A stretch of 64,000 nt of DNA from Primulina eburnea (GCF_022965805.1 NC_133110.1:35464317-35528316); one strand, 5' to 3'; positions 35,811 through 48,179 are shown, counted from the first letter of the stretch. Translations and numbers: made by a program. Notes: generated from the sequence alone by a model not told the origin.

Positions 35811-36715
35811 CTGTTCTTGTTCAATAGTACGTCCAGCACAATGATAAGTGCGGAAACAATCCGATGGAGTAGGGTGAAAAATAGTAATAGCAGTTGGTAA
35901 TAAAACAGTAGTTGTTTCTGGAAGTTCGAAGATAAAATCTTCTACGTCTCCCCTTCTTCGGTTTCCAGAAGGTATCACTAAAAGACTTTGGATTTTACAG
36001 TACAAAACTTGTACACATCCACTTCAGCAGGGCTTATCTCTTGTCTACTTAAACTCTTAGTAACTAAACACAAAGTGACTCAGTATAACAAAGTTCTGGA
36101 AAAAACTCTTTTCCAGTTTACAAACTCTTCTCGAAATATAGTAATGTGTATTGCTTGAAGAGATGAAGAAACAATAGTACAAGATGATCTTCAAAGATCA
36201 TATGTAAAATATGAAGCATGTACTGCTTTTCTGCAAGTTTGAGCTTATAAAATGGTGATTGATTCGCGGTTGCTCAAAGTAGCGTTGGATAGATAAAAGA
36301 TCAGTGGTCATCTTCAAGTGGTTTTGATCCATATATATAGATAACTTGAATCCAACGTCTATAATAAAAAACGGCTCTTTTGGTGTCTGAAAGAAACAGC
36401 TTTATTCCTTAAATGGATCTTGCAAAAAGCTTTCAACACAATCAGTCTTGTTACTTACTAAAATGGGTAAATCGAATTAAATGACTTAGTACAACATTTA
36501 ATGGTGCAATAAATACTTGTACTCGATAAAGTAACGGTAACATTTAAGATTACTTCCGTTAGTATAGAAGACGTCAAGTTATCTTAATTTCAGACTCGGT
36601 TCTGCTTTTGGTTATATAAGTTCTGAAAACTTAGTCCTGCTTTTATATTGTCTACTGATTTTAACTAACAGCCTGCTGGTTTTGATTCGTATCGCCACAA
36701 TAAATTTAGGTAACA

Positions 36716-38210
36716 ATAAGTTATATGACCAAATATGTTTTTGCCCCAAAAATTTTGATATATCCCCATCTTAAATTTTAAGCATGTAATAAATTATATG
36801 TGAGACGTGTGAAGCTTTACTTATATATATAAAAAAAATAATAAGATGTCATAAACAAAAAATATTTAGTTAAAATTATATATAGTACGAAACCATAAGA
36901 TTGTGCTTTTGCGAATTCACCCTCGTTTCATGGAATTTTATATTCCAAATTCAGATTTTTAAATTATTGTTAAAAATTATGAAATAATATTTTTTTATTA
37001 ATAAACATGATCGCAATAAAAATAATTGAATCCATATGTTAATAAATTCAAAAATATAATACAACTAGAGAAATATTTCATAAATTTTGAAAAAAACAAA
37101 ATATCAATTTAAGTTATGTAAATATATTATTGTGTGAGATTTTTAGTCCCCTAATTTTTTTGAATAAAAAAATAGTCATGTAATTATACTCTTTTGATTC
37201 GTATTCGAATTTATCGATCTCGAGTCGAACTCGAATCAAATTTATTTTATTCGATAATTCGTGAACTGCTCGCGAGTTTTAATATTTTACTAATATAATA
37301 GTATAAATTAAATATATACATTTCGAGCTTTCCAACGTAACAACATGTGTTGATTTAGCTTTGTTGTGTCGGTAGACTTGTCAAATTGGGCAGGCCGGCC
37401 CGCTATAAAAATTGAGCGGGTTGAGTTGATAAAATAACCGCCCATTTTGAGGCAGGCCAAATGGACTGAGCCCGTTTGGGTTGCGGGCCAAGACGGGTCG
37501 GGCCTAAACGGCGCGGGCTGGCCCGCCAAATTAGGGTAGAATTTCATATTTCTAAGTTTTAAGTTTTTTATCAAAATTGGAATAAGTTTCATGCGCCTCT
37601 ATGTTTTAGAACAATTATATTGATAATTTACTCTTAGAAAAAATTTGTTGATAATTTACTCTTTAAACAAATATACATAAAGAAAATAAAAAGAGAGAAA
37701 TTTACAGATATACATAAAGAAAACAAAAGGGAAGAAATTTCTGTAAATTTTATTCATGAATCTTAAAATAATTTTTAAGCATAAAAGTTGTTTGTGAATC
37801 TGAGAGCGGTTTCGTTTGAAATTCGACGAGTTGCAGTGAAATTTTGTGGACCCGGCGGAGGTTTGCTAATTATGTATATTATTGAAGACATTATATTTTT
37901 TAAAATTTCAATTATGCTATATCTTGTATTATGCCTCTTTATTTAAGTATCCATCAGTTGGACTAGCATCCTTTTGGATTCTATCCAGTGCTGATATTTT
38001 TGAGTTTCCCTCTGTTGTTCCTCGTTCTTTTGAATGCAGGTATGATGGGCATGACGATGGTTTATGGTTGCACTGTGTACGATATTCTGGGCCAGGCTGG
38101 ACATACGAGTGCCCGTATCCTGATTGGGCTTCTCTGGACTAATTCATAGTTTTATTAGTTATGTGTATATTTCATCAAATCTTTTTCAAGTTCTCTTTTA
38201 ATTTTGAGTG
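36716..38210. other. intergenic, with a GC-rich palindromic patch
   Basis: AT-rich sequence interrupted at about 37383-37540 by GC-rich repeats of GGGC and GCCC in both directions. That patch resembles ends of non-autonomous hAT-type elements of plants, but I see no clear target duplication. Small open frames around 37882-38142 look at most like decayed exon pieces. Confidence 0.35.
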
Positions 38211-38578
38211 TGTAAAGATTGAAACTTGGACCTAACTCAACCCCAAAAGCTAGCTCAAGGGGGGAGGATTGTCCAAGCCAATATATGCCACTCAAAGGTT
38301 AATTATCTAACCGATGTGGGACAATTAACACACCCCTCTCACGCCCAGGAATGAACATCTGGTGCGTGTAGTTTACAAACGACCCAATTATGGGCAGAAC
38401 GGGTGGCCTAATTATAGGCAGTCCAACACATAACGGTGAAACCCAGGCTCTGATACCATGTAAAGATTGAAACTTGGACCTAACTCAACCCCAAAAGCGA
38501 GCTCAAGGGGGGAGGATTGTCCAAGCCAATATATGCCACTCAAAGGTTAATTATCTAACCGATGTGGGACAATTAACA
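38211..38578 (-). mobile_element. TRIM (terminal-repeat retrotransposon in miniature)
   Basis: Two 120-bp direct repeats (38211-38330 and 38459-38578) start TGTAAAGATTG and end GGGACAATTAACA. They differ at about one position. GAGTG occurs at 38206-38210 and 38579-38583. Only 128 bp lie between them. On the minus strand a primer site TGGTATCAGAGCCTGG (38443-38458) abuts the right repeat, and a purine tract GAGAGGGGTG abuts the left one. At 368 bp with no coding capacity this is a complete, recent TRIM. The LTR end resembles known plant TRIM families. Confidence 0.95.
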
Positions 38579-40527
38579 GAGTGTTGCAGGATTAAGTTAA
38601 GCAAATTGTCAATTATAAACTGCATATACTGTCAAATGCATTCACCTCATTAATGATATTAAACTGATGTACGAGTTTCCTTTACATAATCAATGTTAAT
38701 CTTATTCATTCCGAATATGCAAATTTGACATTAAAGGAGATACGCAGCTCTTTTTTTAAGCCATCTTAGCTCACTGGTATATTTCTTGTTATCTTTGGCA
38801 GATTCTAGCTTGCCTTACCAGCTGAAACAAAAAGGTGAGTGGTATACTCTTCCTCCACTCCAGTCGACACTTTATAATCCACCAACCGTTCAAACGATTC
38901 CGCGATTACAGTATATCCACATATTCTGTTTGAGTATCTCTTTCTGTTGCAACATAGAACCGCAGAAAACCTAAAGCCAAAATATATTTTACACTTGAAC
39001 TTGCAGGGAGTCTGATCTAATTTACATGTACAGTCATATACTAATCCATTCTACTGCTGGAATTTTCTCACTTCAGATGATTTATGCTTTGATTTGTATC
39101 GACATCCCATTTCTTTCTAGACGAACATAATCAGTGATTGTTGTTGGTTTTGCTCACTAGTAAATATTTCTTGTCGTGAACTATTAACTTTACGAGGTAG
39201 TATAAATGATCGTCAAATGTGCTGAAATTTGTCATGCAGGTGTTGTCATTTGGACATCTAAGGGTTTCAAGTACATCAGTCCAGTTGACATTTTGTTCTC
39301 CTTTTCCTTTCCTTCAATGTGTGGGGAGATATATCTAGACCTTGTAAGTATGATGCAAGTTGAGATTAATTGATAAATGGTGGGCCAACTTTAAGTTGAA
39401 TTATTTCTACTTTCTAGTCATTCAACACTACACATAGAATCTTAATCAATAGCAATAATTTTGGTGCTGCTGTTTATGTTATCCTTGCAAAATTCTACAC
39501 AAGGACTAAAATAAACAAGAGCACTAGAGTGCTATATAGTTAGCTGCTTGCTCATTCAAGATAAAAGAAGCTGGCACAAGTGGATAAATTATTATTGTAG
39601 ATGAAGAAAATTAGTGGGGCTCTTTTGTTATTTCTTTTGTTGCTTACACACAAATTCTCTCCCCTATGACAAGTTGGGGTAAACATGTTTGATTCCCCAA
39701 TAGTTCTAAAATCATCTGGATTATTTGCGAGGAATTCGAGTTACGAAGAGTCACAAAAATTGCTCGTTGTGGAACGTATGAATATTCGAATTAATACATG
39801 GATATCAAATGAACTATGGCATTTAAGATGTCGTATATGTAAGATATTTGAGTTGCACGATAATGATGCAATTCATATGAAAATCGAGAGAGGGGATATG
39901 GTAAATTCAAAGGTGTATCTCAATTTGAAAGATCTGAGTTGTGCTATTACGAAAGTATGTTTTCTTCTTCAAACATGAAATTTATTGACCACAAGCGATG
40001 AAGTGTGCTTTTCTACTAGAAATATATGTTGAGAAAGAGTCACTTCTAACTAATGCTCGCACTAATTTGAGGAGTGATATCAAATTTCAAAATCTTGTTA
40101 AATATTAATTGTGATATATCTTAACTAATACGTCTAAATTTTGTGTCCAATAATGTATTTATTAAAAATATGTATAATCCATGTTATATATATAAAAATT
40201 GTAGTTAATATAGACATTTAAATAGGAAACCTGGTTTATTTGAAATCAAATATTTGAAGTGAGTAGGAAAGGTTATGCATGGTTTTAAAAGAAAAGGTAA
40301 AATAAGGTGAAATCAAATATAGTAAGCTTGCAACACATGGCTTTAAGCTTCTGCACTTTATTTCCTTTTTAATTTATTTATTATAGAATTATAGTAAGTT
40401 CCAATATTGTTGGAAAATATACTAAATTTCCAGTTATCTATTATTTTGTTTTTTTTCTAGCCTCCTGCTGTATTGTCAAGATTTTTAAAGTATGAATGAA
40501 ATTTATATATTTTTTTATGTCAGATTG

Positions 40528-40582
<55 letters not shown>

Positions 40583-40767
40583 CATCATATCCAATCACAA
40601 TTCATAGGTTAGACAACAAACATAAACTGATTATTAAGGTCATAAAACATAAATTTAGCTTCATAATATCTTGCATAAAGTAATAGTTTTGATGTTTGGC
40701 TAGTCCAAATTAATTAAAATCAATCCATTAATTCATTCGAAGGCTAATTTGCTTCCTCAATCATCGT
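38579..40767. other. intergenic, no convincing gene
   Basis: A few short open frames near 38786-38974 and 39685-39978 have splice-like borders, but they match no family I know and do not join into a gene. This stretch may hold decayed exons. It includes the microsatellite at 40531. Confidence 0.4.
40531..40581. repeat. (AAT)n microsatellite
   Basis: About 17 perfect trinucleotide copies, just downstream of the SWEET gene. Confidence 0.95.
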
Positions 40768-42274
40768 TTATTTCTTGGCCGGAATTTTCTCTCCGTCCAA
40801 ATTAAGCACAATATCACCGGCATGACAGGGCGGCACCACCCCCGGAGTTATGTCAGGGCAAAGCTTCGCACTCAGTTTCGCGACGTCGATGACCTGGTCT
40901 TTTAACTCAACTGGAATTTTGTGTTCTTCCTGTCCTTTCATCTGGTTTTGTGTTTGTATTTCTACATTTTGCATCGCCACTTTCTTGGCGTTCTTGTATG
41001 TTATGTAAAGTATCATTTGGAGCACTCCAAAGCTGAGTCCCAGAACATTAGGAATCTGTAATTCAATTCACAGAAAATGTTATACCAATTAGAACGAACC
41101 AACGGCGGTACGATGATATATTTATGTAAATACTTACAGCAATGTTATAATCTTTGCGCAGTAAGCCGTAGAAGAACCACATAACAGCACTCAGTGTGAG
41201 GAAAAATGACAGAAAAAATGGCATGAACTCCACACTTTTGGTACGTATAACTTGTCTCTGAAGATGCCAAACAATTTTCCAAATGTTAAGGGACAAATTA
41301 TTTAATAATAATGTTCATGAATTTATCATGAAAATTTGTATCATATGGTAACTAATAATGATGACATTAGTAAATTAAAGTGAACTCACAACAACAGATA
41401 AAGGAGCGACGAATACGCATAACGAGAACACCAGACAAATCCATCCAACAACATTGTCACGATTCAAATCATTTGTTAGAAAATGAGTTAGTAGCACGAT
41501 CAGACCGAAACCAACGATGTTTACTAGCAGAAGAAGCTTCACTGCTTGTATCTGTATCAGAAATTTAATCAATCTTTCAATACATAATACTGTATATAGA
41601 AGTTTAAAATCTGGTGTACATTAATGCAATTTTCTAGTATACCTTTGCTAGTTTTGGTGCGTAAAATATGTAGAGACAAATGTAAACGGTTTGGATGACG
41701 CAGCCGACGGAGTTGATGGTAATAAGAAGAGTTGTGTCTGGCTTAAAAAATGCATAATATATCCATAGCATGGCACTGAATAATCCTACCACATAAGGCA
41801 CACATTGGAACCCTTCAGTTGATTTTTTCTTGTAAATTTTATGAAATGTTGGCCTGCATGCAATCAAGAAAATGTATAATAATTTATTAGTTAATGTAAA
41901 TGTATAATAAATTGCTACTTCATACAAAATAAAACTGCAGACTCACACAGGTGCGAGGAAAACCATGAAGGAGACAATGTTGCCTGAAAATATAAAGCAA
42001 ATTTAAGACACTTAGTTATGTAATTAGTTTTATGTTGAAAAAATTGGTAAAAAATGACTCAAACAATTTAATATTGTTATAGAAAGATCATCTGCATGCA
42101 TGGCACTGATCTTTTACGCATAATTACCCGTTATTTAAGTGCTAAGTTGAATAAAAATAACATGGAGGGAAAGACATTGAAGAACATGTAAGAGATATAG
42201 ATAATTAAATATAGGATATTATGAAGAAGCTATGTTTTACCAAGAAGGCCAAAAGTAAAAACCAAGTTATTCAT
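40768..42274 (-). CDS. SWEET sugar transporter (clade III-like), six exons
   Basis: Exons on the minus strand are 42241-42274, 41947-41983, 41643-41853, 41390-41551, 41138-41257 and 40768-41055. All have GT-AG borders and lengths of 34, 37, 211, 162, 120 and 288 nt, the usual SWEET pattern. They give 283 residues. Two MtN3/saliva repeats of three helices flank a linker helix. Repeat 1 has KKKSTEGFQ (32-40) and N71; repeat 2 has TKSVEFMPF (154-162) and N191 after IAIP. V19 and S50 line up by eye with the V23 and S54 of AtSWEET13 linked to sucrose transport, and S171 with its S176. SWEETs are sugar uniporters, and clade III members mostly export sucrose at the plasma membrane. The last about 70 residues form a charged cytosolic tail. 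The exact SWEET number cannot be assigned. Confidence 0.95.
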
Positions 42275-42409
42275 ATTGAATTTCGACCGAGAAAGGCGTG
42301 ATCTTTGCAAGTATTACGCCTCTCCGTATGTATATATATCGTGTGTTTGTATATACGTATATAAACTCAATCTCACCCAGCATGAGAGACAATGTTCCAT
42401 TTGCAACCC

Positions 42410-42417
42410 TTTATATA
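42410..42417 (-). promoter_or_regulatory. TATA box of the SWEET gene
   Basis: TATATAAA on the minus strand lies 136 bp before the start codon. It would place the transcription start near 42380 and give a leader of about 105 nt. Confidence 0.6.
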
Positions 42418-42429
42418 GAAGAGTGGTGG

Positions 42430-43004
42430 CATTAAATTTAGCCTATTTAATTAGCGTAAAAAAATTGTTGAAAAATAATAAGATGCTGCGTTGGTGGGAG
42501 GGTGAAATCCAATTTGTTACCCTTTACAGTTGTTAAAGACTGAAGAATGCAGATTTTATTAGTATCCATTATGCTTTTTTCTATCCACAATGCTCCATTT
42601 AACCTAATTTGGATGGTTTCTACCATTTCTATTGCTTGTTTTTGGTTGCATCGGAAGAGAAATGGGCCCATTGGGCAGTGTATCTGATGTGTCACCCACC
42701 CATCCAGTTGGGATTAAGGGTTACAACTAAGACTTATGGTTTTTGGTAGTATTTGAATATGATTCAATATTGGATAAGCCCTAGATGTGCTTCTATGTAG
42801 TAAACTCAAATTTAGTGAAAGCTTAGCCAATGACTGCCGGTGGTGGTAGCGGTGGAGCTAGAAGTATACATGAGAAGAAGAAACTCAAATTCGGAAAAGT
42901 TTACTAGGGTGAAACCATTTTCGTGCATATATCTATACTATATTATTATACTTTAACTCAACCACGCTAAATACTTTAGGTATGACATTGCACTCGTTCA
43001 GTGA
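42430..43004. other. SWEET upstream region, no other gene
   Basis: Presumed promoter and intergenic sequence. No second gene or clear repeat is visible. Confidence 0.4.
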
Positions 43005-43970
43005 CGGAGCCAGGTTTTCATTTCTACCATGGCTAGAATTTTCTAAACCATGGTTAAGCTACTATTGACAAATAGAGCCTTGGGCTACCGGAAAATAAGA
43101 CAAAATTTTATGTGCAAAAAATATCGGGAAAAAACAAGTCAACGAGCTACTGCCCAGACGGAGCAACACTGCGAAGCCATGTTTTCATTTCTACCCGAGC
43201 TAGAATTTTCTAAACCATGGTTGAACTAATATTGTCAAATAGAGCCCCGGGCTATCGAAAAATAAGACAAAATTTTATGTAAAAAAAGTATCGGGAAAAA
43301 CAAGTCAGTAGCCCGGGCGGAGCAACAATGCAGAGCCAAGTTTTCATTTCTACCGAGGCTAGAATTTTGTAAACCATGGTTGAGCTAAGAGTTCATGTGC
43401 GGAATTTGAGATAATAAACCCGTAAATAAAGAATAAATTGGACACCGAGATTTACGTGGAAAACCCCTAAAAATTATTAGGGTAAAAAACCATGGGCAAG
43501 ATGAAAAGAATTCCACTATAATATTTTGTGGTATACAACTCAGTCATTGTGTTTCCAAAGAGAACACACACTCTCTTAATACAAGAGAACAAAAATCTCA
43601 CAAATATTATAGAACTAAGCACTCAAATGCTATAGAATGGGAGAAAACTCGAAGAAGGGATGATTTCAGAATGAAGAGAGCAGCTCTATTTATAGAGCCC
43701 TTGTCTGTGTGAAGACGCGTCTTCCATCTTCTATCTGAAATTTTCGCGAAATTTCCGCCGACCTATGTTTTTCCGTCTTCAAATTATTTAGTCAAATTAA
43801 TGCACCGCACATTAATTGCATGTCAAATAATTCTTTTTTGATTGGCCCATTTTTCCGACAAAATAGAGCATTGGGCTACCGGAAAATAAGACAAAATTTT
43901 ATGTACAAAAAATATCGGGAAAACAAGTCACCCGGGCTAATGCCCGGACGGAGCAACACATGGTTCCACC
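43005..43970. repeat. Tandem repeat of about 160 bp, 3.5 copies, interrupted by an insertion
   Basis: Units beginning near 43005, 43160 and 43318 share the series GTTTTCATTTCTACC, CTAGAATTTT, AAACCATGGTT, CAAATAGAGCC, AAAATAAGACAAAATTTTATG, TATCGGGAAAA and CGGAGCAAC. The spacing between units is 159-167 bp. The third unit is cut after CATGGTTGAGCTAA and resumes at about 43855 (AAATAGAGCATTGGGC), so the interval 43396-43860 is a later insertion. Confidence 0.8.
43396..43860. mobile_element. Insertion in the tandem array, possibly a solo LTR
   Basis: A block of about 465 bp breaks the third tandem unit. It starts TGTGCGG and ends CCGACA, and it holds a CTCTATTTATAGAG palindrome that includes a TATA box on either strand. 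The phrase GAGATTTACGTGGAAAACCCC is familiar from copia-type LTRs. I could not find a matching target duplication, so the borders and the class are uncertain. Confidence 0.4.
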
Positions 43971-45341
43971 CATGCACTCGGTTCTACCGGAATAACAAAG
44001 AGCAAGGTTGGGTTATATATACATCATGATCAATCTCAGGACATGGAGAATCAATTCCAAATAAATCATATTAAATGAATATAGTAGTTTCTAGCAAAAA
44101 AAATAATACAAAAAAATCTAAATTACTGTGTGAAAACAAACTTTGACAAGATGTTATAATTATACTAATTGATATTCACATAGGATGATTTTCCTATTTG
44201 AGATTTTATTTGATAATTAATATGTAGACTCAAATTTCGGGATATAAGAGAAAATTTTAAAATGATGTGATTTAACATAGTAAGAAATAAATTGCTGAAT
44301 CGGCCTTGTAAGTTGTCATATGTTCTATTTTCATCCTTAGCTTGTGGAAGTCGGTTTTAGCCCGGTAACTTTGTTATTATTGGTATTTAATTAGTTTTAT
44401 TTCATTGAAGTATTGACATGAGAAAATATTGGTATGAGACCAAAAAATTGCTGACATGTCCAGCAGCATGTCAACCACTAGACGTAATAAGACTAAAGAC
44501 CATAAAAAAAAATACATGACTAAAAGCTAACTTTGACAATTTAGAAGAACTTACATATTAGAACAACTATTTTCTCTAACATAATATCATTAGTAGAAAT
44601 AAAAGGGTTAGGGCATAAGTAATTTATATATTAGTCTTAGTCTAATAAAGAAAAGAAGGTTAACAACTTGGTCAAGTTGACCACCCACCAAATTTACCTA
44701 AATTTGTTGCCAATCTTAGTACTTTAATCCGTACACCCAATTGTATAATATTTATCCCTTTTAGGAAATGATCACTCTCCTTTCCTAAATGTTTTCAGTA
44801 GTGCGATGTAAACATGATTTATTACAGCATTATATTAACTAAAATATCAATTGGAAGCCAACTAATGAGCCACTGAATCACTAATTAGGACATTTCAATT
44901 TTGATAGAAAATGTATAACATGTATATGTTATTTTCATGACGATTTATCTATCCATTTTTTAGAGCTCTCGTAAAAATTTTCTCTTTCGTTTCGGAGAAA
45001 TTATAAAAAGCATAAGATTATTTTACTACACATTTGATTTATATTTTTCTTAATAAATGTTATTATGTTTGTTTACCCATCTAAACATGTTAAAAATACT
45101 ATATTTATAATTGAAAAAGTTTCCGATTTAGAAATACTATCTTCTTTAAGGAAATTCGCCAATATATTTCTTTATAATATATCGTTGTCCAATTTGATAT
45201 ATAATTAGGCAGATGTCAAAAGTTTTTTTGTGGGGAATTTGGCAGCCTTGAACACCGTAAATAGACAACCATTTAAATTAACCGGACTCCTTTGTTTACC
45301 TTTTCAAGCTGAAAATTTTATCTTTTTTTTTTCTTCGTGAG
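43971..45341. other. intergenic, no gene recognised
   Basis: AT-rich with no coding signal or repeat that I can resolve. Confidence 0.45.
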
Positions 45342-45561
45342 ACGAAAGCTTTGGTTACTATCTATTTTAATTGGATAAAACATCGAATCTTACTTCCTTC
45401 CTTCTTCTTTTTTTAACTAGAAAAAAAGACGTGCACGTGTATTGCACGTGCACGAAAGCTTTGGTTACTATCTATTTTAATTGGATAAAACATCGAATCT
45501 TACTTCCTTCCTTCTTCTTTTTTTAACTAGAAAAAAAGACGTGCACGTGTATTGCACGTGA
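45342..45561. repeat. Tandem duplication of a 110-bp unit
   Basis: Two adjacent copies (45342-45451 and 45452-45561) are almost identical. Each runs from ACGAAAGCTTTGG to the palindrome-rich end GTGCACGTGTATTGCACGTG, which contains two CACGTG cores. The near-identity shows that the duplication is recent. Confidence 0.9.
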
Positions 45562-45750
45562 GAGACATTCTCGTGTAAAAATTGCTGATTATGTATTTAG
45601 AATCACCTAATGTTTCAACTGAACAAGTGGGACAGCATCAGGTTTGGTGCAATGTAAGTTTTACATAATTACGGTTTGTTTTACGGTTTTAATCTAGAGA
45701 ATGTTATGTACCTTCCATTTCATTATAAATACACTCCATGTTTACTTTTT

Positions 45751-45753
<3 letters not shown>

Positions 45754-45801
<48 letters not shown>
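45754..45801. repeat. (TA)n microsatellite
   Basis: About 24 TA dinucleotides in a row. Confidence 0.95.
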
Positions 45802-45803
<2 letters not shown>

Positions 45804-46412
45804 ACAAAATGATATTTGTTGATTATTTGGTAAGTTTGTAAATAGTTTTGAATTCCTAAATTATATTATCTAACGATATAATTACTCAATTGTTTTTTAA
45901 TTAAAATTGACAATATCCATAAATATAAAATAATACACAAATAGAAATTGAAACTGTATAATACATGAATTTATTCAGTAGATGGCATATTATATATATT
46001 TCAAAAATAATATAAGATATCCATAAATATAAGTAGATGGTATATTATATATTTAAACTCAAACTTTTATTTATTTCACATATTCTCCTTATCTCTTTAA
46101 GATAAGATTTTGACACTTCAAAAATTCAAAGTATTTTGACATTTTTAGATGTAATTTAGTTATTTTATATTATAATTATATATAATAAAAACTTATGAGT
46201 TTTTAAATATAAATTTTTTTATTAACATACAAAAATATTACGTTTAACTTTTTGCAATTGAAACAAGATTATATAATAAGGAAGTAATGAGTAAGGACTC
46301 TTGTCAAATATTACACTAAAAAAAAAGGTGAAGTAAAATGTATTTAATGAGAAATAGAACTTAAATATTACCGATCTTTAATATATCTTCAGTGTTCGTA
46401 GTCTTATTTTAA

Positions 46413-46598
46413 AGAGTAGGTCTATTGTGAGACGGTCTCACGAATTTTTATCTATGAGACGGGTCAACCCTACCGATATTCATAATAAAAAGTAATACTC
46501 TTAGCATAAAAAGTAATATTTTTCATGGATGACCCAAATAAGATATCCGTATCATAAAATACGATCAATGAGACCGTCTCAAACAAGTTTTTGTCAAT
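46413..46598. mobile_element. MITE, GAGACGGTCTC family, copy 4
   Basis: Begins GAGTAGGTCTATTGTGAGACG and ends with the inverted GAGACCGTCTCAAACAAG terminus. It shares the internal AGTAATACTCTTAGCATAAA motif with the copies at 6841 and 60256. Confidence 0.75.
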
Positions 46599-46892
46599 TT
46601 TAAAAGAAGTAACAGAAAATTTAGTATTTTATCTTCCCTTTTCCAATTTGAGAGTTTCAAGGTAAATATAGGAAACAGGGAAGGAATAAGATAACTAAAT
46701 TGGAAATCTCTCCTGTGAATAACTAAAACACACAAAATTTCAAGAGATTAAGAAAATAGGATTGAGGGAGAAATTGACTTAGGCCAAATGATAAGTTCAT
46801 CTTTTGACAAATAATAATTATCTTCAAAGTGATATTTTATAGCATATAACTTATCAGCCAAAAGTCCATTGACTTGATTACATGACCTCTCC

Positions 46893-48082
46893 TGTAACGC
46901 CCTAGGGACGGGGTAGTCGACACCGGCGTTGCTCTCAAATTTACATTCGAAACCACACGCCTCAGAAGTACAAAATTCAGAAACCAGTCTTTTATTCATA
47001 ATACTAAATAATTCATTGTCTGATACAAACTTAAATACTAATGTTTTACAGCGGAAATGTAAACCCAGACATAACAATATCTTAACAGATACATCGTAAA
47101 CATAATTGAAAAACAAAAGTTTTCTTCACAGCCACAAAACTGATGCTGCTCTTCTTCTTCTAATAATTCTCCCTCGTTCTTATGTGAGATATGTTAGGTG
47201 GGTGAGTGATATGGTTGTCACTCAGTAAGCGGGGGCGCAAATAACTCCCAGTTTTCAAAGTCATTTTCAACAAAACAGTAATACAAATAATATACAGAAA
47301 CTCTTATTTTCAGAACAGGAATCAATATTCAGGAATCAGTATTCAGAACAGAAACCAGAAATTTAACAAGTAAGTACTGAGCACGCTTGTGAATTTCATG
47401 GATAAACTGATATCAGTCCTCTATATGTTCTCTTCTCTAAGGGGTGAGGCCAGCAATCAGTAATCAGAATTCAGTAGTGTTTAGAATATGTATTCCTACC
47501 ATTAGTTCACTAGGTTTCAGTGCTTCAAAAATCAGATATCAGAATTCAAAAATACATATACTTAAATTAGATATCAGACTTCAAAAATACATATACTTTG
47601 CTTCAAAACAGAAGTCATCAAACGGTTTTCAAGATATTTATACATAAGCCCACTTACCGTAATTTGCTAGTGTGTTTCGGTTGAAGTCTGGAGATTGGCT
47701 TGTTCTCACTACTAGATTTTCTTTCTCGAAAAAGACACTCTCCTAAATTGAATTTCAAGTGTTAACTCAAGGTTTTTGTAACACCAATTCAGAGATTTGA
47801 GGATGTTATTTATAGGCAAAATTCTGACTGTTAGCCTCTCAATTAATGGTCATAATCTGCCATTATATGCCACTAACAGCCTTTATCCCATGTTAAATGC
47901 TTCAGTTACAAGTCATAAGCAGAATCAGTAGTTGTCTGCTGGAATCTCGTGCTAGCTGGATTCTATCTGTTGGAAAAATACCAGCTTCTGAAATATAAGC
48001 TGCTGCTGGAATTGCTAACTTCTGTTGAACTTTTGCATCTGCTGCAAAATGCTAACTATTGCTGGAAATTCAGGTTCTCACA
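46893..48082 (-). mobile_element. Solo LTR, gypsy type
   Basis: This 1190-bp block starts TGTAACGCCC and ends GTTCTCACA on the plus strand. TCTCC occurs at 46888-46892 and 48083-48087. A TATAAATA box at 47807-47814 on the minus strand indicates that the LTR reads right to left, ending GGGCGTTACA. It contains no coding sequence. The 122-residue open frame at 46748-47116 crosses its left border and is therefore not a gene. Confidence 0.9.
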
Positions 48083-48179
48083 TCTCCCATCTAGGTGAAA
48101 GGTGCTAGATTCCTCTTTTCATTAAGTGTTTTGAATTAATTTCATCACTTTCACATTTATGCAATCACTAATTAATATG

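Larger units (their letters stand above)
14691..36715 (-). mobile_element. Outer solo LTR of a copia element, split by a nested insertion
   Basis: Positions 14691-14796 and 35816-36715 are the two halves of one LTR of about 1006 bp, read on the minus strand. The left half is the reverse complement of the 3' end of the copia LTR (GTGAATAAAC region). The right half matches its 5' part and ends GTAACA, close to the inverted start of the inner LTR. ATAAG occurs at 14686-14690 and 36716-36720. The solo LTR is clearly more diverged from the inner copia LTRs than those are from each other, so it belongs to a related, older insertion. The 21-kb copia element then landed inside it. Confidence 0.9.

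Noticed and set aside
37882..39978. Short frames with splice-like borders (37882-38142, 38786-38974, 39685-39978)
   Set aside because: I tried to join them into a gene. The phases and content do not agree, and none resembles a family I know. They are left as intergenic sequence, possibly decayed exons.
46748..47116. 122-residue minus-strand frame
   Set aside because: It crosses the left border of the solo LTR at 46893, so it cannot be an ancestral gene, and it shows no domain.
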